Notes under the pieces: model-generated
Told to the model about the DNA's origin: nothing
Databases searched by the model: none
The model's input: the letters and a program-made list of their open reading frames with translations, nothing else
Translations under genes and position numbers: made by a program
Source: Aurantibrevibacter litoralis
Lineage (GTDB): Bacteria; Bacteroidota; Bacteroidia; Flavobacteriales; Flavobacteriaceae
DNA length: 64,000 nt
Assembly (NCBI RefSeq): GCF_034651555.1
Contig: NZ_JAYEEQ010000012.1
Coordinates: 52,042-116,041 of the forward strand
Direction: 5' to 3'
Shown here: one piece after another, positions 8,842-18,388 of the stretch
Numbering within the stretch: the first letter of the stretch is position 1
Layout of the letters: every line of letters begins with the position of its first letter

Positions 8842-9342
8842 CTAACTTAACTTAATGTCGCCCAAAATATTCTCGACCAATTTCAATTGTTTGTCTTTGG
8901 TGGCCAATTGTTCTTTTATCACTTTTTCAGCAATTTCAAGGGACAGATTGGCCACTTGATTTTTTATTTCGGCAACGGCGGCTTTCTTTTCTCCTTCGAT
9001 AGCCAATTGCGCTTGTTGAATCATTTTATCGCCTTCTAATTTGGCTTGTTCTTTAGAATCGGCAATTAATTTTTCCTTTATTTCACGAGCCTCCTTTAAA
9101 AGCGCTTCTCTTTCGGCTCGGGCTTCTTTTAATAATTTTTCGCTATCGGCGGTAACGTTCTGCATTTCCTTTTTTGCGTTCTCTGCCGCAGCTAAGGCAT
9201 TCTTAATGCCTTCTTCCCGATCGTTAACCGCGTTGAGTATAGGTTTCCACGCAAACTTACGAAGTAACAAAAGTAGGAGTACAAACAACAACGTTTGCCA
9301 AAAAAACAACCCAACTGAAAATTCGTTTAGTAACTTTTCCAT
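8842..9342 (-). CDS. atpF: ATP synthase F0 subunit b
   Basis: 166 residues: a single N-terminal membrane helix (about 8-28, 'FSVGLFFWQTLLFVLLLLLL') followed by a long charged helix rich in Ala, Glu and Lys. That helix forms the right-handed coiled coil of the peripheral stalk. It holds the stator against rotation. Position between atpE and atpH is the standard bacterial order. Confidence 0.97.
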   Translation of the reverse strand: MEKLLNEFSVGLFFWQTLLFVLLLLLLRKFAWKPILNAVNDREEGIKNALAAAENAKKEMQNVTADSEKLLKEARAEREALLKEAREIKEKLIADSKEQAKLEGDKMIQQAQLAIEGEKKAAVAEIKNQVANLSLEIAEKVIKEQLATKDKQLKLVENILGDIKLS

Positions 9343-9425
9343 TTTTCTTTATTTTAAAAAGCCTTTTTAATTTTTAATAAAGTACTGCCCATAACCAACC
9401 GTTATGCGCAGTACTCCATACCGAA

Positions 9426-9617
9426 TTACACTGCAAAAAGTGCAGCAAATCCGATACCTTCAATAAGCGCAGCTGCAATCAACATCGCTGTTTGAATTTT
9501 TCCATAAGCCTCAGGCTGACGTGCAATAGCGTCCATAGCAGAGCCACCGATTTTACCGATACCAATACCAACACCAATTACAACCAAACCTGCACCTACC
9601 ATTACTGGAATTTCCAT
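9426..9617 (-). CDS. atpE: ATP synthase F0 subunit c
   Basis: 63 residues, two membrane helices joined by the polar loop 'ARQPEAYGKIQ'. The ion-binding carboxylate is E53 in 'ALIEGIGFAAL'. The residue after the Glu is Gly, not the Ser/Thr of Na+-coupled rings, which suggests proton coupling. Multiple copies form the rotor ring. Short c subunits like this one are usual in Bacteroidota. Confidence 0.97.
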   Translation of the reverse strand: MEIPVMVGAGLVVIGVGIGIGKIGGSAMDAIARQPEAYGKIQTAMLIAAALIEGIGFAALFAV

Positions 9618-9680
9618 AATCTATCTAGTTTAAAAATTAAAAATTCATCCTTAGTTACCTTAAAAATCTATCTGTGCTTC

Positions 9681-10823
9681 TTACAAATGCGATAATTGCG
9701 GTTCACTTTCGTTTTCATGGGCATCATGTTCATGCTCTTCCGCGGCAAAACCAAAATACAAGGCCGATAACATGGTAAATATATAGGCTTGCAATAACGC
9801 CACTAAAATTTCAATCAATGAAATAGCAAATGCCAAACCAAAAGAGAGCGGACTACCAAGCCAACTCTTAAAAATAAACATGAGCCCAATTAAACTCATT
9901 AATACAATGTGCCCTGCCTGCATGTTGGCGTATAAACGAATCAATAAGGAGAAGGGTTTAATAAAAATCCCCAAAATTTCTATAGGAACTAAAATAAGGT
10001 ACAAGGGAATTTTTGCAATCCAAGGCATAGAATCTCCAAGTGGATCAAATAAATGTTTCCAATAATCTTTAGTTCCCGTAAAATTAGTAAGCAAGAAGGT
10101 AAGTAACGCCAAAGCAAAAGTAATGGCTATATTACCGGTAACGTTCACCCCTAAAGGCGTAAGTCCAAAAATATTTAAAAACCATATAAAGAAGAAGATG
10201 GTTAGTAAATAAGGCATGTACTTTTTATACCGTTTTTCACCAATATTTGGTCTTGCAATATCATCCCTAATATAGAGCACAATGGGCTCAAAAAAACGAC
10301 CTGCACCCTTAGCTACGCCTGCATTTTTAGCGTAAGATTTGGCCAAACTGGAAAACAGCCACAGCATGAGTAGCCCGGTGATAAAAATCATAACCACACT
10401 TTTGGTAATCGAAAAATCAATCGGTTTTGTATTTGTTGGATGGTGATTCTCGTCGTAGCTTATAGTGCCTTCGGCATCAGTCTTGTAAATTTTGCCGTGA
10501 TATAGCTTGTAATAGTTGCCATTTACCTCGGCCACTTCCTCTCCGTGATGCAACTTGGAAGACGAAAAAACCTGTAGCCCATTGTCCCATAAAATTACGG
10601 GTAATGGTACGCCTACATAAATATGTTCATGATTTTCGTTGGTATAGGAGAACAAAGAAAAATCATGCGAATCCTGCAAGTGATGCTGAATATATTCCTT
10701 TATTTCCGATTTAAGATCCTTTTTAGGTTCGTCTTCTTTCGGTTCAGGCAGTACGGCAAAACCATAACTAACAGAAAATAAGATAAAAACCAAGATAAGT
10801 TTTGAAAAAAAAGGATTTTCCAT
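9681..10823 (-). CDS. atpB: ATP synthase F0 subunit a
   Basis: 380 residues, longer than the E. coli protein. The extra length is an N-terminal signal-like segment and a roughly 110-residue hydrophilic domain before the first family membrane helix. This extension is common in Bacteroidota. The conserved stator helix carries the essential arginine in 'LLIRLYANMQAGHIVL'. The C-terminus is His/Glu-rich. The protein forms the two proton half-channels. It is the first structural F0 gene, followed by atpE. Confidence 0.97.
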   Translation of the reverse strand: MENPFFSKLILVFILFSVSYGFAVLPEPKEDEPKKDLKSEIKEYIQHHLQDSHDFSLFSYTNENHEHIYVGVPLPVILWDNGLQVFSSSKLHHGEEVAEVNGNYYKLYHGKIYKTDAEGTISYDENHHPTNTKPIDFSITKSVVMIFITGLLMLWLFSSLAKSYAKNAGVAKGAGRFFEPIVLYIRDDIARPNIGEKRYKKYMPYLLTIFFFIWFLNIFGLTPLGVNVTGNIAITFALALLTFLLTNFTGTKDYWKHLFDPLGDSMPWIAKIPLYLILVPIEILGIFIKPFSLLIRLYANMQAGHIVLMSLIGLMFIFKSWLGSPLSFGLAFAISLIEILVALLQAYIFTMLSALYFGFAAEEHEHDAHENESEPQLSHL

Positions 10824-10940
10824 AGAGTAAAAATATCGGTCGCTAAAAATCGGTGCAAATGTAAACTATTCTCTCAAAAAGAAAAAAGCATTTATGCTGT
10901 TTATTTTATCGCTATGTACGACAAGAAAAAGTGGAAAGGA

Positions 10941-11333
10941 TTATGTTTGTTTTTGAAGCATTTTAGCGGTGAAAAAAGTCTCTATGGCCAAACCTATGGC
11001 GTAGGGAATAAAGAAGGCTGCAAATTCGAGTTTATCTACAACGCCATCGCTACGGTACGCGGGATAGAAAAAGATAAAAAACACTATAAATTTTATAAAA
11101 CTGCCACCCATAAACAAAAACCCAATTTGGTTTTTAAACGTATTGCGCAGCGCATAAAGTCCCCCAAATATAGAAGAAGCCAGCAAAAAATTTACGATGT
11201 AGGAAAACACAATACGATTTCCATACGGCGGATATTCGTAAACGGCTAATAAAAAAGTGTGGCTTAAAAAGGACAACCCTAACACTAGGAAAAGGAATCC
11301 TACATACAAAACCACAGGATTTGTCTTCTTCAA
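10941..11333 (-). CDS. DUF6168-like four-TM membrane protein of the atp cluster
   Basis: 130 residues with four hydrophobic segments (about 8-30, 42-62, 70-92 and 100-123). It sits between atpZ and atpB, where other bacteria carry atpI, and its size and topology are AtpI-like. AtpI-type proteins assist c-ring assembly or Mg2+ supply, but the sequence resembles the flavobacterial DUF6168 group more than AtpI itself. The role is therefore inferred from position only. Gap to atpB is 117 bp. Confidence 0.8.
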   Translation of the reverse strand: MKKTNPVVLYVGFLFLVLGLSFLSHTFLLAVYEYPPYGNRIVFSYIVNFLLASSIFGGLYALRNTFKNQIGFLFMGGSFIKFIVFFIFFYPAYRSDGVVDKLEFAAFFIPYAIGLAIETFFTAKMLQKQT

Positions 11334-11493
11334 ACGGATAAATTTAAATGTGATGTCTATTTTTCAGCATTTTACATCGCTTTAAGATCGTGCTTTTGTA
11401 AGTGCCTCCCTGCTTTTTTAGTTAGCGCACAGCCAAACGTGGCGCTGCAGCTCATCGCAATTCCAAGAATCCAAGTTCGTTGTGAAGGTCTTA

Positions 11494-11724
11494 TTAATAT
11501 TTAATGCGTTTTAATTGACGCAATACCACCCAAAGGGCAATCGCTACGCCCAACAAGGCCGCTATGGCCGTAAAAATCTTCTTTTCGGACTCATAGTATG
11601 TGTCTACCCATTTGCCCCCCTGCACGGCCAAATAAATTATAGCGCCCATTTCAAAAGCAATGCCCGAAAGTACGGCAACATTTTTAAAATTTGGTTTCTT
11701 TTTAGGAGGCTTTTGCGGGTTCAT
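11494..11724 (-). CDS. AtpZ/AtpI-family protein
   Basis: 76 residues with two membrane helices (about 15-35 and 46-66) and the pattern 'GGKWVDTYY...' characteristic of AtpZ (formerly a putative F0F1-ATPase subunit). AtpZ/AtpI proteins sit at the head of atp operons and are thought to form a Mg2+/Ca2+ channel or help rotor assembly. The gene overlaps the 3' end of the bactofilin gene by 23 bases in another frame, which suggests coupled translation. Confidence 0.85.
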   Translation of the reverse strand: MNPQKPPKKKPNFKNVAVLSGIAFEMGAIIYLAVQGGKWVDTYYESEKKIFTAIAALLGVAIALWVVLRQLKRIKY

Positions 11725-12136
11725 TCTTAGAAGCGTTAGTGCCCGAGGTATAGGAAGACCCGCTAGAAGCGTTCCCTTTGCCCTTCATGGTGCATGATGC
11801 GTTAAAAGTGGCTCCGGGTTCTACCGCTAACTTGGCTACAGAAACCGTACCTTCGATAACCGCAGAGGCCTTTAACGATAACAAGTCGGACACCAAAAGC
11901 TCTCCATTAAAACTACCTTCTATGTCGGCGTTAACACATTCTACTTTGCCATGAATATAGCCATCTTTTCCAATAACGACTTTTCCGGATGTCTTTACAT
12001 TGCCGTCCAATTTTCCGTCTATTCTAAAATCGGCCTCTGAAATAATGTCGCCTTTAATCTTTGTGTTTTTTTCAATTCTGTTGGGTTGTCCACCTACTTC
12101 TGTCATAACTCGGGGTTTTTTGTTATCTGAAAACAT
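11702..12136 (-). CDS. Bactofilin (polymer-forming cytoskeletal protein)
   Basis: 144 residues. The central part (about 20-115) is a repetitive beta-helix with regularly spaced hydrophobics and glycines ('TKIKGDI..ADFRIDGKLDGNV', 'VVIGKDGYIHGKV'), and the termini are disordered. Bactofilins polymerise into filaments that position cell-wall enzymes or other envelope machines. It lies just downstream of porW/sprE and overlaps atpZ, an order I associate with Flavobacteriia. Its partner in this organism is not shown by the sequence. Confidence 0.93.
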   Translation of the reverse strand: MFSDNKKPRVMTEVGGQPNRIEKNTKIKGDIISEADFRIDGKLDGNVKTSGKVVIGKDGYIHGKVECVNADIEGSFNGELLVSDLLSLKASAVIEGTVSVAKLAVEPGATFNASCTMKGKGNASSGSSYTSGTNASKNEPAKAS

Positions 12137-12157
12137 CTTGTTCTAGGTTTTGGGGTG

Positions 12158-14698
12158 TTAAAAGTGATTTCTATAGTCTGCAATATTTTTATGTACCTGT
12201 ATTATTTTATAATTGTCTGATAAAATTACGAAATTCTCATGTGTCACTCGGTAATCCTTATTGTTTTTTAAAAGTTCGGCATAACCCAAGGCAAAGTCAC
12301 GTGATCTGAAGCCGTGTACTACCACAAATTCATCTTCCGCATTGTAAATATCTTTAGACACCTCATTCTTGTATCTTAAATCCTTAATCGACTTTTCTAG
12401 AAGTTCCTTTAATTTCACTGCTGTTAGGTCGTCTCTTATCTTAAACGGAAATACCACTTTCCAGTTGTTATTTCCTACTGCGGATTCGCCTTCTACAAAT
12501 GCTTTCGGCTCCAATTTGGGCAACTGTTCCGCAATCATTTCCGAAGCCCTTTTACCCTCAGGATTGTTAGGGTAGTTTAATGCCACGTAGTTTAGTGCCT
12601 CCTTAAATGCGGTGTACCCCTGTAACCTGCCTATGGCATTTGCCTTTAACATTTCCAATTTAGGAACGATAGGGTCGCCCGTATAGGTGTCTATATTTTT
12701 TTCTGCATCTATGATTACCCTTACATAGTGTTGCTCTTGGTACATTTTATACAAACGGGCATATTGGGCATCCGGACTGTCTTGACTGCCTTCTAACACC
12801 GCTTGCGGATTTAGCAAAATTTCGGCATATCGAGAATCGGGGTGCTTCGTAAGGATGTCTGTCCTCATCTCCAACGCCAACGGACTGGAGGCTTCCTCAT
12901 AAATTTTATATAGGTTGTATTTCGAGGGGAGAATTAATCGTTCCTCAGGTTCAGCGTTTAGTACCGCCTCAAGCTTGCTTGCCGCCAGCAAATTTTCATT
13001 AAATTTTTCCTTGTAAATAAGGCCCAACTGATAATTGGCAAAATTTCGTTCTGTTTTTAAGCTATCGATTACGCCTATATCGGTTGGTATTTTCGCCAAA
13101 TAATAGTCCAATTGGTATTTTTCATCTTGGTTAGGCCCCGCCGGATTAGCGGTTTGAGATTGCACAACAACTTGATCCTCTTGAACGGTTTGAATTCTGT
13201 TTTTATCGGCCCATCGCCAATTATCCTCCAAGGAGCGCTCTCCCCATTTTGTTTTAAAGGTGTTTTTACCGTATCCCAAACTGGTAATATTGTAAAAATA
13301 AAACTTACCCTGATTTTCCTTGCCTCCCTTGGTTTTGGCAAAATCTGCAAATCCTGCCGTGGTGCGTTCTTCTTCCTTTTTTGCAGCAGCCTCTTCCTTG
13401 CGTTTGAGCTCACCAATATGGGCTTCAAAATAGGCTATCTGTGCTTCTTTTGGTAAGTGGTACAGGCTTACGACACTATCTACATACTGCACTATACCTT
13501 CGTACTTCACTACATCTTCCAGATTGTCCGATTTCTTTTTAATGCTTCTAAACTTTCTCGTGTTTTCCTTTACGTTCGTTAGTACGCTGTCATAATAAGC
13601 TCCTGCCGTTTTATATTCATTTTTATCGAAGTGATATTCGGCTAAATTTTCATAGTTCAACGCATTCAGCTGAGGCAGGTTTTGCGTCGCCTTTAACGAT
13701 TTATTAAAATAGACCAAGGCGATACTATCCGAAGCATTAGTTAAGTGGTATAAGGCTAGTTCTCTATAAATTTTATCTAAAAAAGGCCGATTTTCCCTGT
13801 TTTCTTCTAAATCGGTTAAGTATTCTAACAAAAATTCATTGTTGTCTTCCGTAATAGGCGTATTCTGAATTTTTTGTACATGGGCATTAATCATGTAAAT
13901 CCGCGGCGATTTTCTGTTTAATGCAATTACTTTATCAAAAGCCATATTTGCACTATCCTTAAATTGCAACTGGTTATACAATTGCCCTATAATATAGTAG
14001 TACCTTCCCTTTTCCGGATGCTTGGGGGTATAGGCCGCTGCAATTTTTAAATTTTGAATGGCGGTATCCGGAATTTTTAGGTTAATGTAGGCCTGCGCCA
14101 TCATGGCACGTGCATCGGCGTACTCCTGATCTTTTAAGCGTTCTTGTTTTAGCAGACGCTTGAGGTTTTTAAGTGCGAGCTCCTCGTTTTGCAAGCGAAT
14201 ATTTACTTTTTCCCTCCATATGGTAGCCTCGTTGAGTTTGTCGCTCTGTTCATATTTTCGAAGCACATAATTAAAAGCCTCCAATGCCGGGATATACCGC
14301 TGATCAAAATAGCGGGCTTTACCCAAAAGCAGAAATGCCTCGTCGGTTTGCGGATTTTTCTCCACGTCCTTAATATCCATACTGTGTTTTTGTATGGCTT
14401 TAGTGGCCTTTTCTTCTGCAATAAGAAAGTTGGGGTTGTTGTTTTCGGAATCGAGTTCTATTTCATCCTTCACCTCAAGGCGCTCTACGGGGAGTACTTC
14501 CCAATAATCGTCTCTGTAGGTTTCATTGAGTCCCTCACGGCCTTCTTCAAAAGCGATGTTGCCGTTGTATAAGGTGTTAAATTTGGTGTTTAAGGCATGC
14601 CAATTGCGATTTACGAAAGCGTCTTTTTTTGTAGAACACGCACTTAGTAAAACCAATGCAAAGGCAAGAATTACACTATGTTTTTTAGAAAGCTTCAA
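12158..14698 (-). CDS. sprE: Type IX secretion system TPR lipoprotein PorW/SprE
   Basis: 846 residues. It starts with a lipoprotein signal ending at the lipobox LSAC (Cys about 21) and continues with many tetratricopeptide-type helical pairs over roughly residues 90-450 and 540-740. Length, the 'ACSTKKD..NR.WH.LN..FN.LYNG' N-terminus and the bactofilin/atp neighbourhood fit SprE of Flavobacterium johnsoniae and PorW of Porphyromonas. This lipoprotein is needed for type IX secretion and gliding. The start codon is TTG: an in-frame TAG lies seven codons upstream, so no ATG start is available. Confidence 0.85.
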   Translation of the reverse strand: MKLSKKHSVILAFALVLLSACSTKKDAFVNRNWHALNTKFNTLYNGNIAFEEGREGLNETYRDDYWEVLPVERLEVKDEIELDSENNNPNFLIAEEKATKAIQKHSMDIKDVEKNPQTDEAFLLLGKARYFDQRYIPALEAFNYVLRKYEQSDKLNEATIWREKVNIRLQNEELALKNLKRLLKQERLKDQEYADARAMMAQAYINLKIPDTAIQNLKIAAAYTPKHPEKGRYYYIIGQLYNQLQFKDSANMAFDKVIALNRKSPRIYMINAHVQKIQNTPITEDNNEFLLEYLTDLEENRENRPFLDKIYRELALYHLTNASDSIALVYFNKSLKATQNLPQLNALNYENLAEYHFDKNEYKTAGAYYDSVLTNVKENTRKFRSIKKKSDNLEDVVKYEGIVQYVDSVVSLYHLPKEAQIAYFEAHIGELKRKEEAAAKKEEERTTAGFADFAKTKGGKENQGKFYFYNITSLGYGKNTFKTKWGERSLEDNWRWADKNRIQTVQEDQVVVQSQTANPAGPNQDEKYQLDYYLAKIPTDIGVIDSLKTERNFANYQLGLIYKEKFNENLLAASKLEAVLNAEPEERLILPSKYNLYKIYEEASSPLALEMRTDILTKHPDSRYAEILLNPQAVLEGSQDSPDAQYARLYKMYQEQHYVRVIIDAEKNIDTYTGDPIVPKLEMLKANAIGRLQGYTAFKEALNYVALNYPNNPEGKRASEMIAEQLPKLEPKAFVEGESAVGNNNWKVVFPFKIRDDLTAVKLKELLEKSIKDLRYKNEVSKDIYNAEDEFVVVHGFRSRDFALGYAELLKNNKDYRVTHENFVILSDNYKIIQVHKNIADYRNHF

Positions 14699-14996
14699 AG
14701 TTGATCTTATACGTACCTAACCTTAACTAAAAAACAAGGCGATTATTATGTAGTTGGTCGATAAAAAGTGATTTTAATCTTTTCGCAAACCCGATTTTTT
14801 TGATGCGTGAAGGTGTTTGTTTCAAACCTATTGATTTGTAGGGTCTATTTTATGAATTTTCATAAGCACCTCGATGCCCTTTTAACGACCTTTAAGGTAT
14901 CTTAGGGGTGCATTTTTTGGAGGTCTGCACAATGGTAGTTCATAAAACCAACCCATGGGTCTGTTCGTCTTAGAAACTGTGCCTTGTTACCAAGGG
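14699..14996. other. Intergenic stretch upstream of sprE
   Basis: About 300 bases separating the ABC ATPase 3' end from the sprE start. It must contain the sprE promoter (minus strand), but no clean TAnnTTTG box was found. No hairpin with a T run was found for the ABC operon either. The short open frame across 14902-15096 is a shadow of the ATPase. Confidence 0.35.
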
Positions 14997-15692
14997 TTAA
15001 ATGGTAAAGAAAGTCTCCAGCTCTTGTAAGGTTTGGGGAGAAGTTGCTATATCCTTCACCACCTGTCCTTTCTCTAAGACCACGATGCGCTCGCACACCT
15101 CGGTAACATGAATAAGGTCGTGGCTAGATACTAAAATAGTGACCCCTTTGGTAGCTGCCAAATCTTTAATAATGGCTTTTAAACGAATCTGGGTGCTAGG
15201 ATCTAGATTGGCAAAGGGTTCGTCTAAAACAATAACCTCCGGGTTTCCAATAAAACTGGCTACTATCCCCACTTTCTTTTGGTTTCCTTTAGACAAATCG
15301 CGCAAATACTTTTGCTGTCCTAGAATTTCCCCGTGGAAAAAATCGTCATAGCCCGAAAGCAAGGCGTCTACATCGGCTTTATTTCTTCCTCGGAGTTCGC
15401 CAATAAAATAGAAATACTCTTCGGGGGTAAGGTATCCAATTAAGAAAGTCTCATCAATAAAAGCAGCGGTATACGGTTTCCACGCCTCACTTTGGTTTAC
15501 TTGAACCTCTTGATTGGTAATATGCCCGGTAGTGGGTGCTATTAAATCTAACAACAAACTAAACAGGGTTGTTTTCCCAGCTCCATTATTTCCCACCAGA
15601 CCAAAGCTTTGCCCCTTGGGTATTTCTAAAGATGTAATGTTTAATACGATTTGATTTCCGTAGGTTTTTGAGAGATTCGAAATTGAGATCAT
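14997..15692 (-). CDS. ABC transporter ATP-binding protein
   Basis: About 231 residues from the ATG at 15692; the frame is open to 15713, but the family N-terminus is ISISNLSKTYG. Walker A is GNNGAGKT, the signature is LSKGNQKK (a variant of LSGGQ), and Walker B is VIVLDEPFANLD. The switch histidine lies in 'ILVSSHDL'. It is the cytoplasmic ATPase partner of the DUF5687 membrane protein immediately upstream in the operon (15719-17188). The substrate is unknown. Confidence 0.92.
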   Translation of the reverse strand: MISISNLSKTYGNQIVLNITSLEIPKGQSFGLVGNNGAGKTTLFSLLLDLIAPTTGHITNQEVQVNQSEAWKPYTAAFIDETFLIGYLTPEEYFYFIGELRGRNKADVDALLSGYDDFFHGEILGQQKYLRDLSKGNQKKVGIVASFIGNPEVIVLDEPFANLDPSTQIRLKAIIKDLAATKGVTILVSSHDLIHVTEVCERIVVLEKGQVVKDIATSPQTLQELETFFTI

Positions 15693-15718
15693 AGCATTTA
15701 CATTTTTTAGCAAAATAG

Positions 15719-17188
15719 TTATCCGTTTTTCTGTTTAAAACCGGCAATCATTCCATACTTCTTTTTGGCATACTGCGCCGTTACCCTATCCAAAAGCGTA
15801 CGCCTAAAGGCAAAACCTATGACCCCCAAAACAGTGAGTACAATAACGGCTGCCTCTAATGATACCAGGTAGTTAAGAAGGCTAAACAATAGCATGGGAG
15901 CTATTAAAACCGGCAACATTATTAAAAACTGGGTGGCACTAGTGCCCTGCATATTGCCAAACGGACTCTGGTCCAATTCTATGCGCTTTTTGTTAAACGA
16001 TCCAAAATAGAGAATGGCAGGAATATTAACTCCGAGATTGTAAACGGCACAGGCAAAATTGGTGGCAAGCACATTCCACCCGAAATACACATAGGGTATG
16101 GTGAGGAGAAACATGGCAAAAACACTCACGGTAATAAGCAATGCTTTCGATTCTAAATACGTGCGCAATGGAATATTTTGAGACATCATCATGCTGTAAT
16201 AGGCGCTGTCCCAAGCCGGAATAAATTGACCGAAATTAGACAGAAAAATTCCGGTCATAAATATGCCTAAAAATACATGCATATAGGCCATATTGGCGTA
16301 GATTTCTTGCGGATAAAAAAATAGACCGTAAAACACAAACAACAGTGAAATATATACCTGAGATTTAGTGCGCTTATTGCGCCAAATGAGTTTTAAATCC
16401 AATTGCAGAAAGGGTGCCATTTCTCCAAATCGCTTGGTCCAGGCCAAATCTGAAGTTGTGGCTGTTTTAGATTTTACGTGCAGTACGCCATCCAAATACA
16501 ATATTTTTTTAAGATAATTATAGTTTATAAAATAGCTCGTTACGACTAGTGCAACAGGAATAAGGATGGTTACGGGATAGGCATACAATCCATGAAATAC
16601 AGGTGCAAGCATTTTTGATACGGAACTTATTCCAAAATAATCGAGTGCCAAAAGGAACACCAAACTACCCCCTATATAATAAAAGGCCTTATCGCTTTTG
16701 TTGATTAAAAAATTGATGTAGTTAATGCACAATGCCAAAAGTACCATGGCCAAAAACCACACGATAACATGTAAGAAAGGATAGCCTTTATAGAGCAACA
16801 CCATGGAAAAAGGCAAGAAACTTACGACCACCAAAAGATTAAATCCGGAAAATGCGGAACGCCCCAGGATATAATGAACAATACTGGATTTTGAAATGTT
16901 GTTGATGAGCAAAGGGCGAATGTCCACTACCGGTAACTTTTGCAGAAAATAACGAAAGAGAAGTTCTATAAGCACCCAATAAAAGAGATATTGAGACACT
17001 ACCCACATGGGTTCCTGATCGGGGACCAGCTTCTGCAAAATAAAATACAAACTTCCACTAAGTGTTGTTAAAGAGGCCAAAAGATACAGCCCCATAAAAA
17101 TCATGAAAATCTTTAGTCCAAGACTTTTTCCAAAGGCAGCCGATCTAAAAAACGATTTCCATTGTAAAGTGATAAAGTGTTTGAACAT
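15719..17188 (-). CDS. DUF5687 membrane protein (putative ABC permease)
   Basis: 489 residues with about 12 hydrophobic segments and no soluble domain. The N-terminus 'FKHFITLQWKSFFRSAAFGKSLGLKIFM' resembles DUF5687, a Bacteroidota family found next to a single ABC ATPase. It is the probable membrane half of a two-gene ABC exporter. The ATPase start lies 26 bp downstream. The upstream operon contains a PadR regulator and HAAS-like proteins, an arrangement common for PadR-controlled ABC exporters. The transported molecule cannot be inferred. Confidence 0.85.
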   Translation of the reverse strand: MFKHFITLQWKSFFRSAAFGKSLGLKIFMIFMGLYLLASLTTLSGSLYFILQKLVPDQEPMWVVSQYLFYWVLIELLFRYFLQKLPVVDIRPLLINNISKSSIVHYILGRSAFSGFNLLVVVSFLPFSMVLLYKGYPFLHVIVWFLAMVLLALCINYINFLINKSDKAFYYIGGSLVFLLALDYFGISSVSKMLAPVFHGLYAYPVTILIPVALVVTSYFINYNYLKKILYLDGVLHVKSKTATTSDLAWTKRFGEMAPFLQLDLKLIWRNKRTKSQVYISLLFVFYGLFFYPQEIYANMAYMHVFLGIFMTGIFLSNFGQFIPAWDSAYYSMMMSQNIPLRTYLESKALLITVSVFAMFLLTIPYVYFGWNVLATNFACAVYNLGVNIPAILYFGSFNKKRIELDQSPFGNMQGTSATQFLIMLPVLIAPMLLFSLLNYLVSLEAAVIVLTVLGVIGFAFRRTLLDRVTAQYAKKKYGMIAGFKQKNG

Positions 17189-17198
17189 GACCTTTAAT

Positions 17199-17603
17199 TT
17201 AATTTTCGCTATGCTTTTGTGCGATCTGACTTACTTTAAAGCCCCAATTTTGACCAATATTCATGCCTTTTTGTATCATAAGATTTTGTTTTGATGCTAG
17301 TTTTTTTCCAAGATCGGTATGGTAAAAGCGAATTAAATCCTCTATTTCAGCCGGCGTAAATTCTTCCACGTACAACGCTCCCATTTCGCTGTATATCGCA
17401 CCCAAAGTACCACGAGCCTCTTTGGTATACGCCTCCCTATTTTGAACAGGAACAGCAACACCCAATTGATCTATGGCCAAATCAAAGGTACTTGTAGCCC
17501 CGGTTAATTGAATCAATTCAATGGCTTTTTCCAAATCAGTTGATTCTTGTGCGTTGGCACTAACAAAAAATACGGTGGCAATTAAAAAGCAAAGATGTTT
17601 CAT
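17199..17603 (-). CDS. Secreted DUF2059 protein
   Basis: About 134 residues from the ATG at 17603, which places a clear signal peptide (MKHLCFLIATVFFVSANAQ) at the N-terminus. The frame is open to 17645, but that start would bury the signal. The C-terminal half has the DUF2059 pattern 'FTPAEIEDLIRFYHTDLGKKLASKQ'. The domain is a small helical module of unknown function found in periplasmic proteins. It lies between the HAAS-like genes and the DUF5687 permease, so it may be part of the same PadR-regulated operon. Confidence 0.85.
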   Translation of the reverse strand: MKHLCFLIATVFFVSANAQESTDLEKAIELIQLTGATSTFDLAIDQLGVAVPVQNREAYTKEARGTLGAIYSEMGALYVEEFTPAEIEDLIRFYHTDLGKKLASKQNLMIQKGMNIGQNWGFKVSQIAQKHSEN

Positions 17604-17659
17604 GTGAAATTTTTTAGGTGTTATTAATGATTTTCGTGTTCGCAAATAGGTCTACTTTC

Positions 17660-18388
17660 TTATACATTTGTTACAGCGGTTGCCTGCCTTAACTCCGGAT
17701 AGGTTTCCGCAAGCAATGCCTCTGCCTTAGCGGGCAGTACCCACAACACACTATACAAGATTAAGGAAAAACTCACCAAGGTTGCCGTACATACCGCATC
17801 AAATAGGACGGTATAATAGATGCTAGAATTAAAAATATATAGGAAATTGGCGGCGTTGGCCAAAAAAATGGCTACGATTGCACTATTTCCAAAATTATAG
17901 ATCATTTCACCCAACATATACTTTCTGCCCCATTGTACCATTTTAAGTTCACGTGATGCCCTAGACCAAAATAAATATCCCAATACACCTAAAGAAACCA
18001 GTAAAAGTGCACCCACAATGAGCATTGGTTTAATTTTATACGCATTTAGATATCTAAGTATTAAAAAAATAGCACAGGCACTAAAAAACGTCCCTATTAT
18101 TTTAGGCCACCGAAACCATTCTTTAAAAAACCGCCATAATATAGCACGGTATTTTTTGTTCATCGCATTTTGTTTTTGGGCAATAAGGTCGTGAAAACCA
18201 AACACCCCAAACTTCTTAAATTCCCGGTGCAATGCTTCTTCAAACGATAGGTTTCCATTTTCTTTCCATTGGTATTCTATGCCATTAGCTAAATGATCTA
18301 CCAATTCTGTCTGTACGTCATAATGCGCCACATAATGGGTACGCGTAAAACGATATAATTTTGTTAGTTGGTCTTGGGATACTTTCAT
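17660..18388 (-). CDS. HAAS-like membrane protein (paralogue 1)
   Basis: 242 residues. The N-terminal cytoplasmic helical part has 'VQTELVDHLANGIE', which matches 'VRMELVDHIALSVA' of the next gene, and the C-terminal half has four membrane helices. This layout matches HAAS/DUF1700-type proteins that are routinely co-transcribed with PadR regulators and ABC exporters. It overlaps the upstream gene by 4 bases (ATGA). Its exact role is unknown; an anti-regulator or exporter accessory is an inference from context. Confidence 0.75.
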   Translation of the reverse strand: MKVSQDQLTKLYRFTRTHYVAHYDVQTELVDHLANGIEYQWKENGNLSFEEALHREFKKFGVFGFHDLIAQKQNAMNKKYRAILWRFFKEWFRWPKIIGTFFSACAIFLILRYLNAYKIKPMLIVGALLLVSLGVLGYLFWSRASRELKMVQWGRKYMLGEMIYNFGNSAIVAIFLANAANFLYIFNSSIYYTVLFDAVCTATLVSFSLILYSVLWVLPAKAEALLAETYPELRQATAVTNV

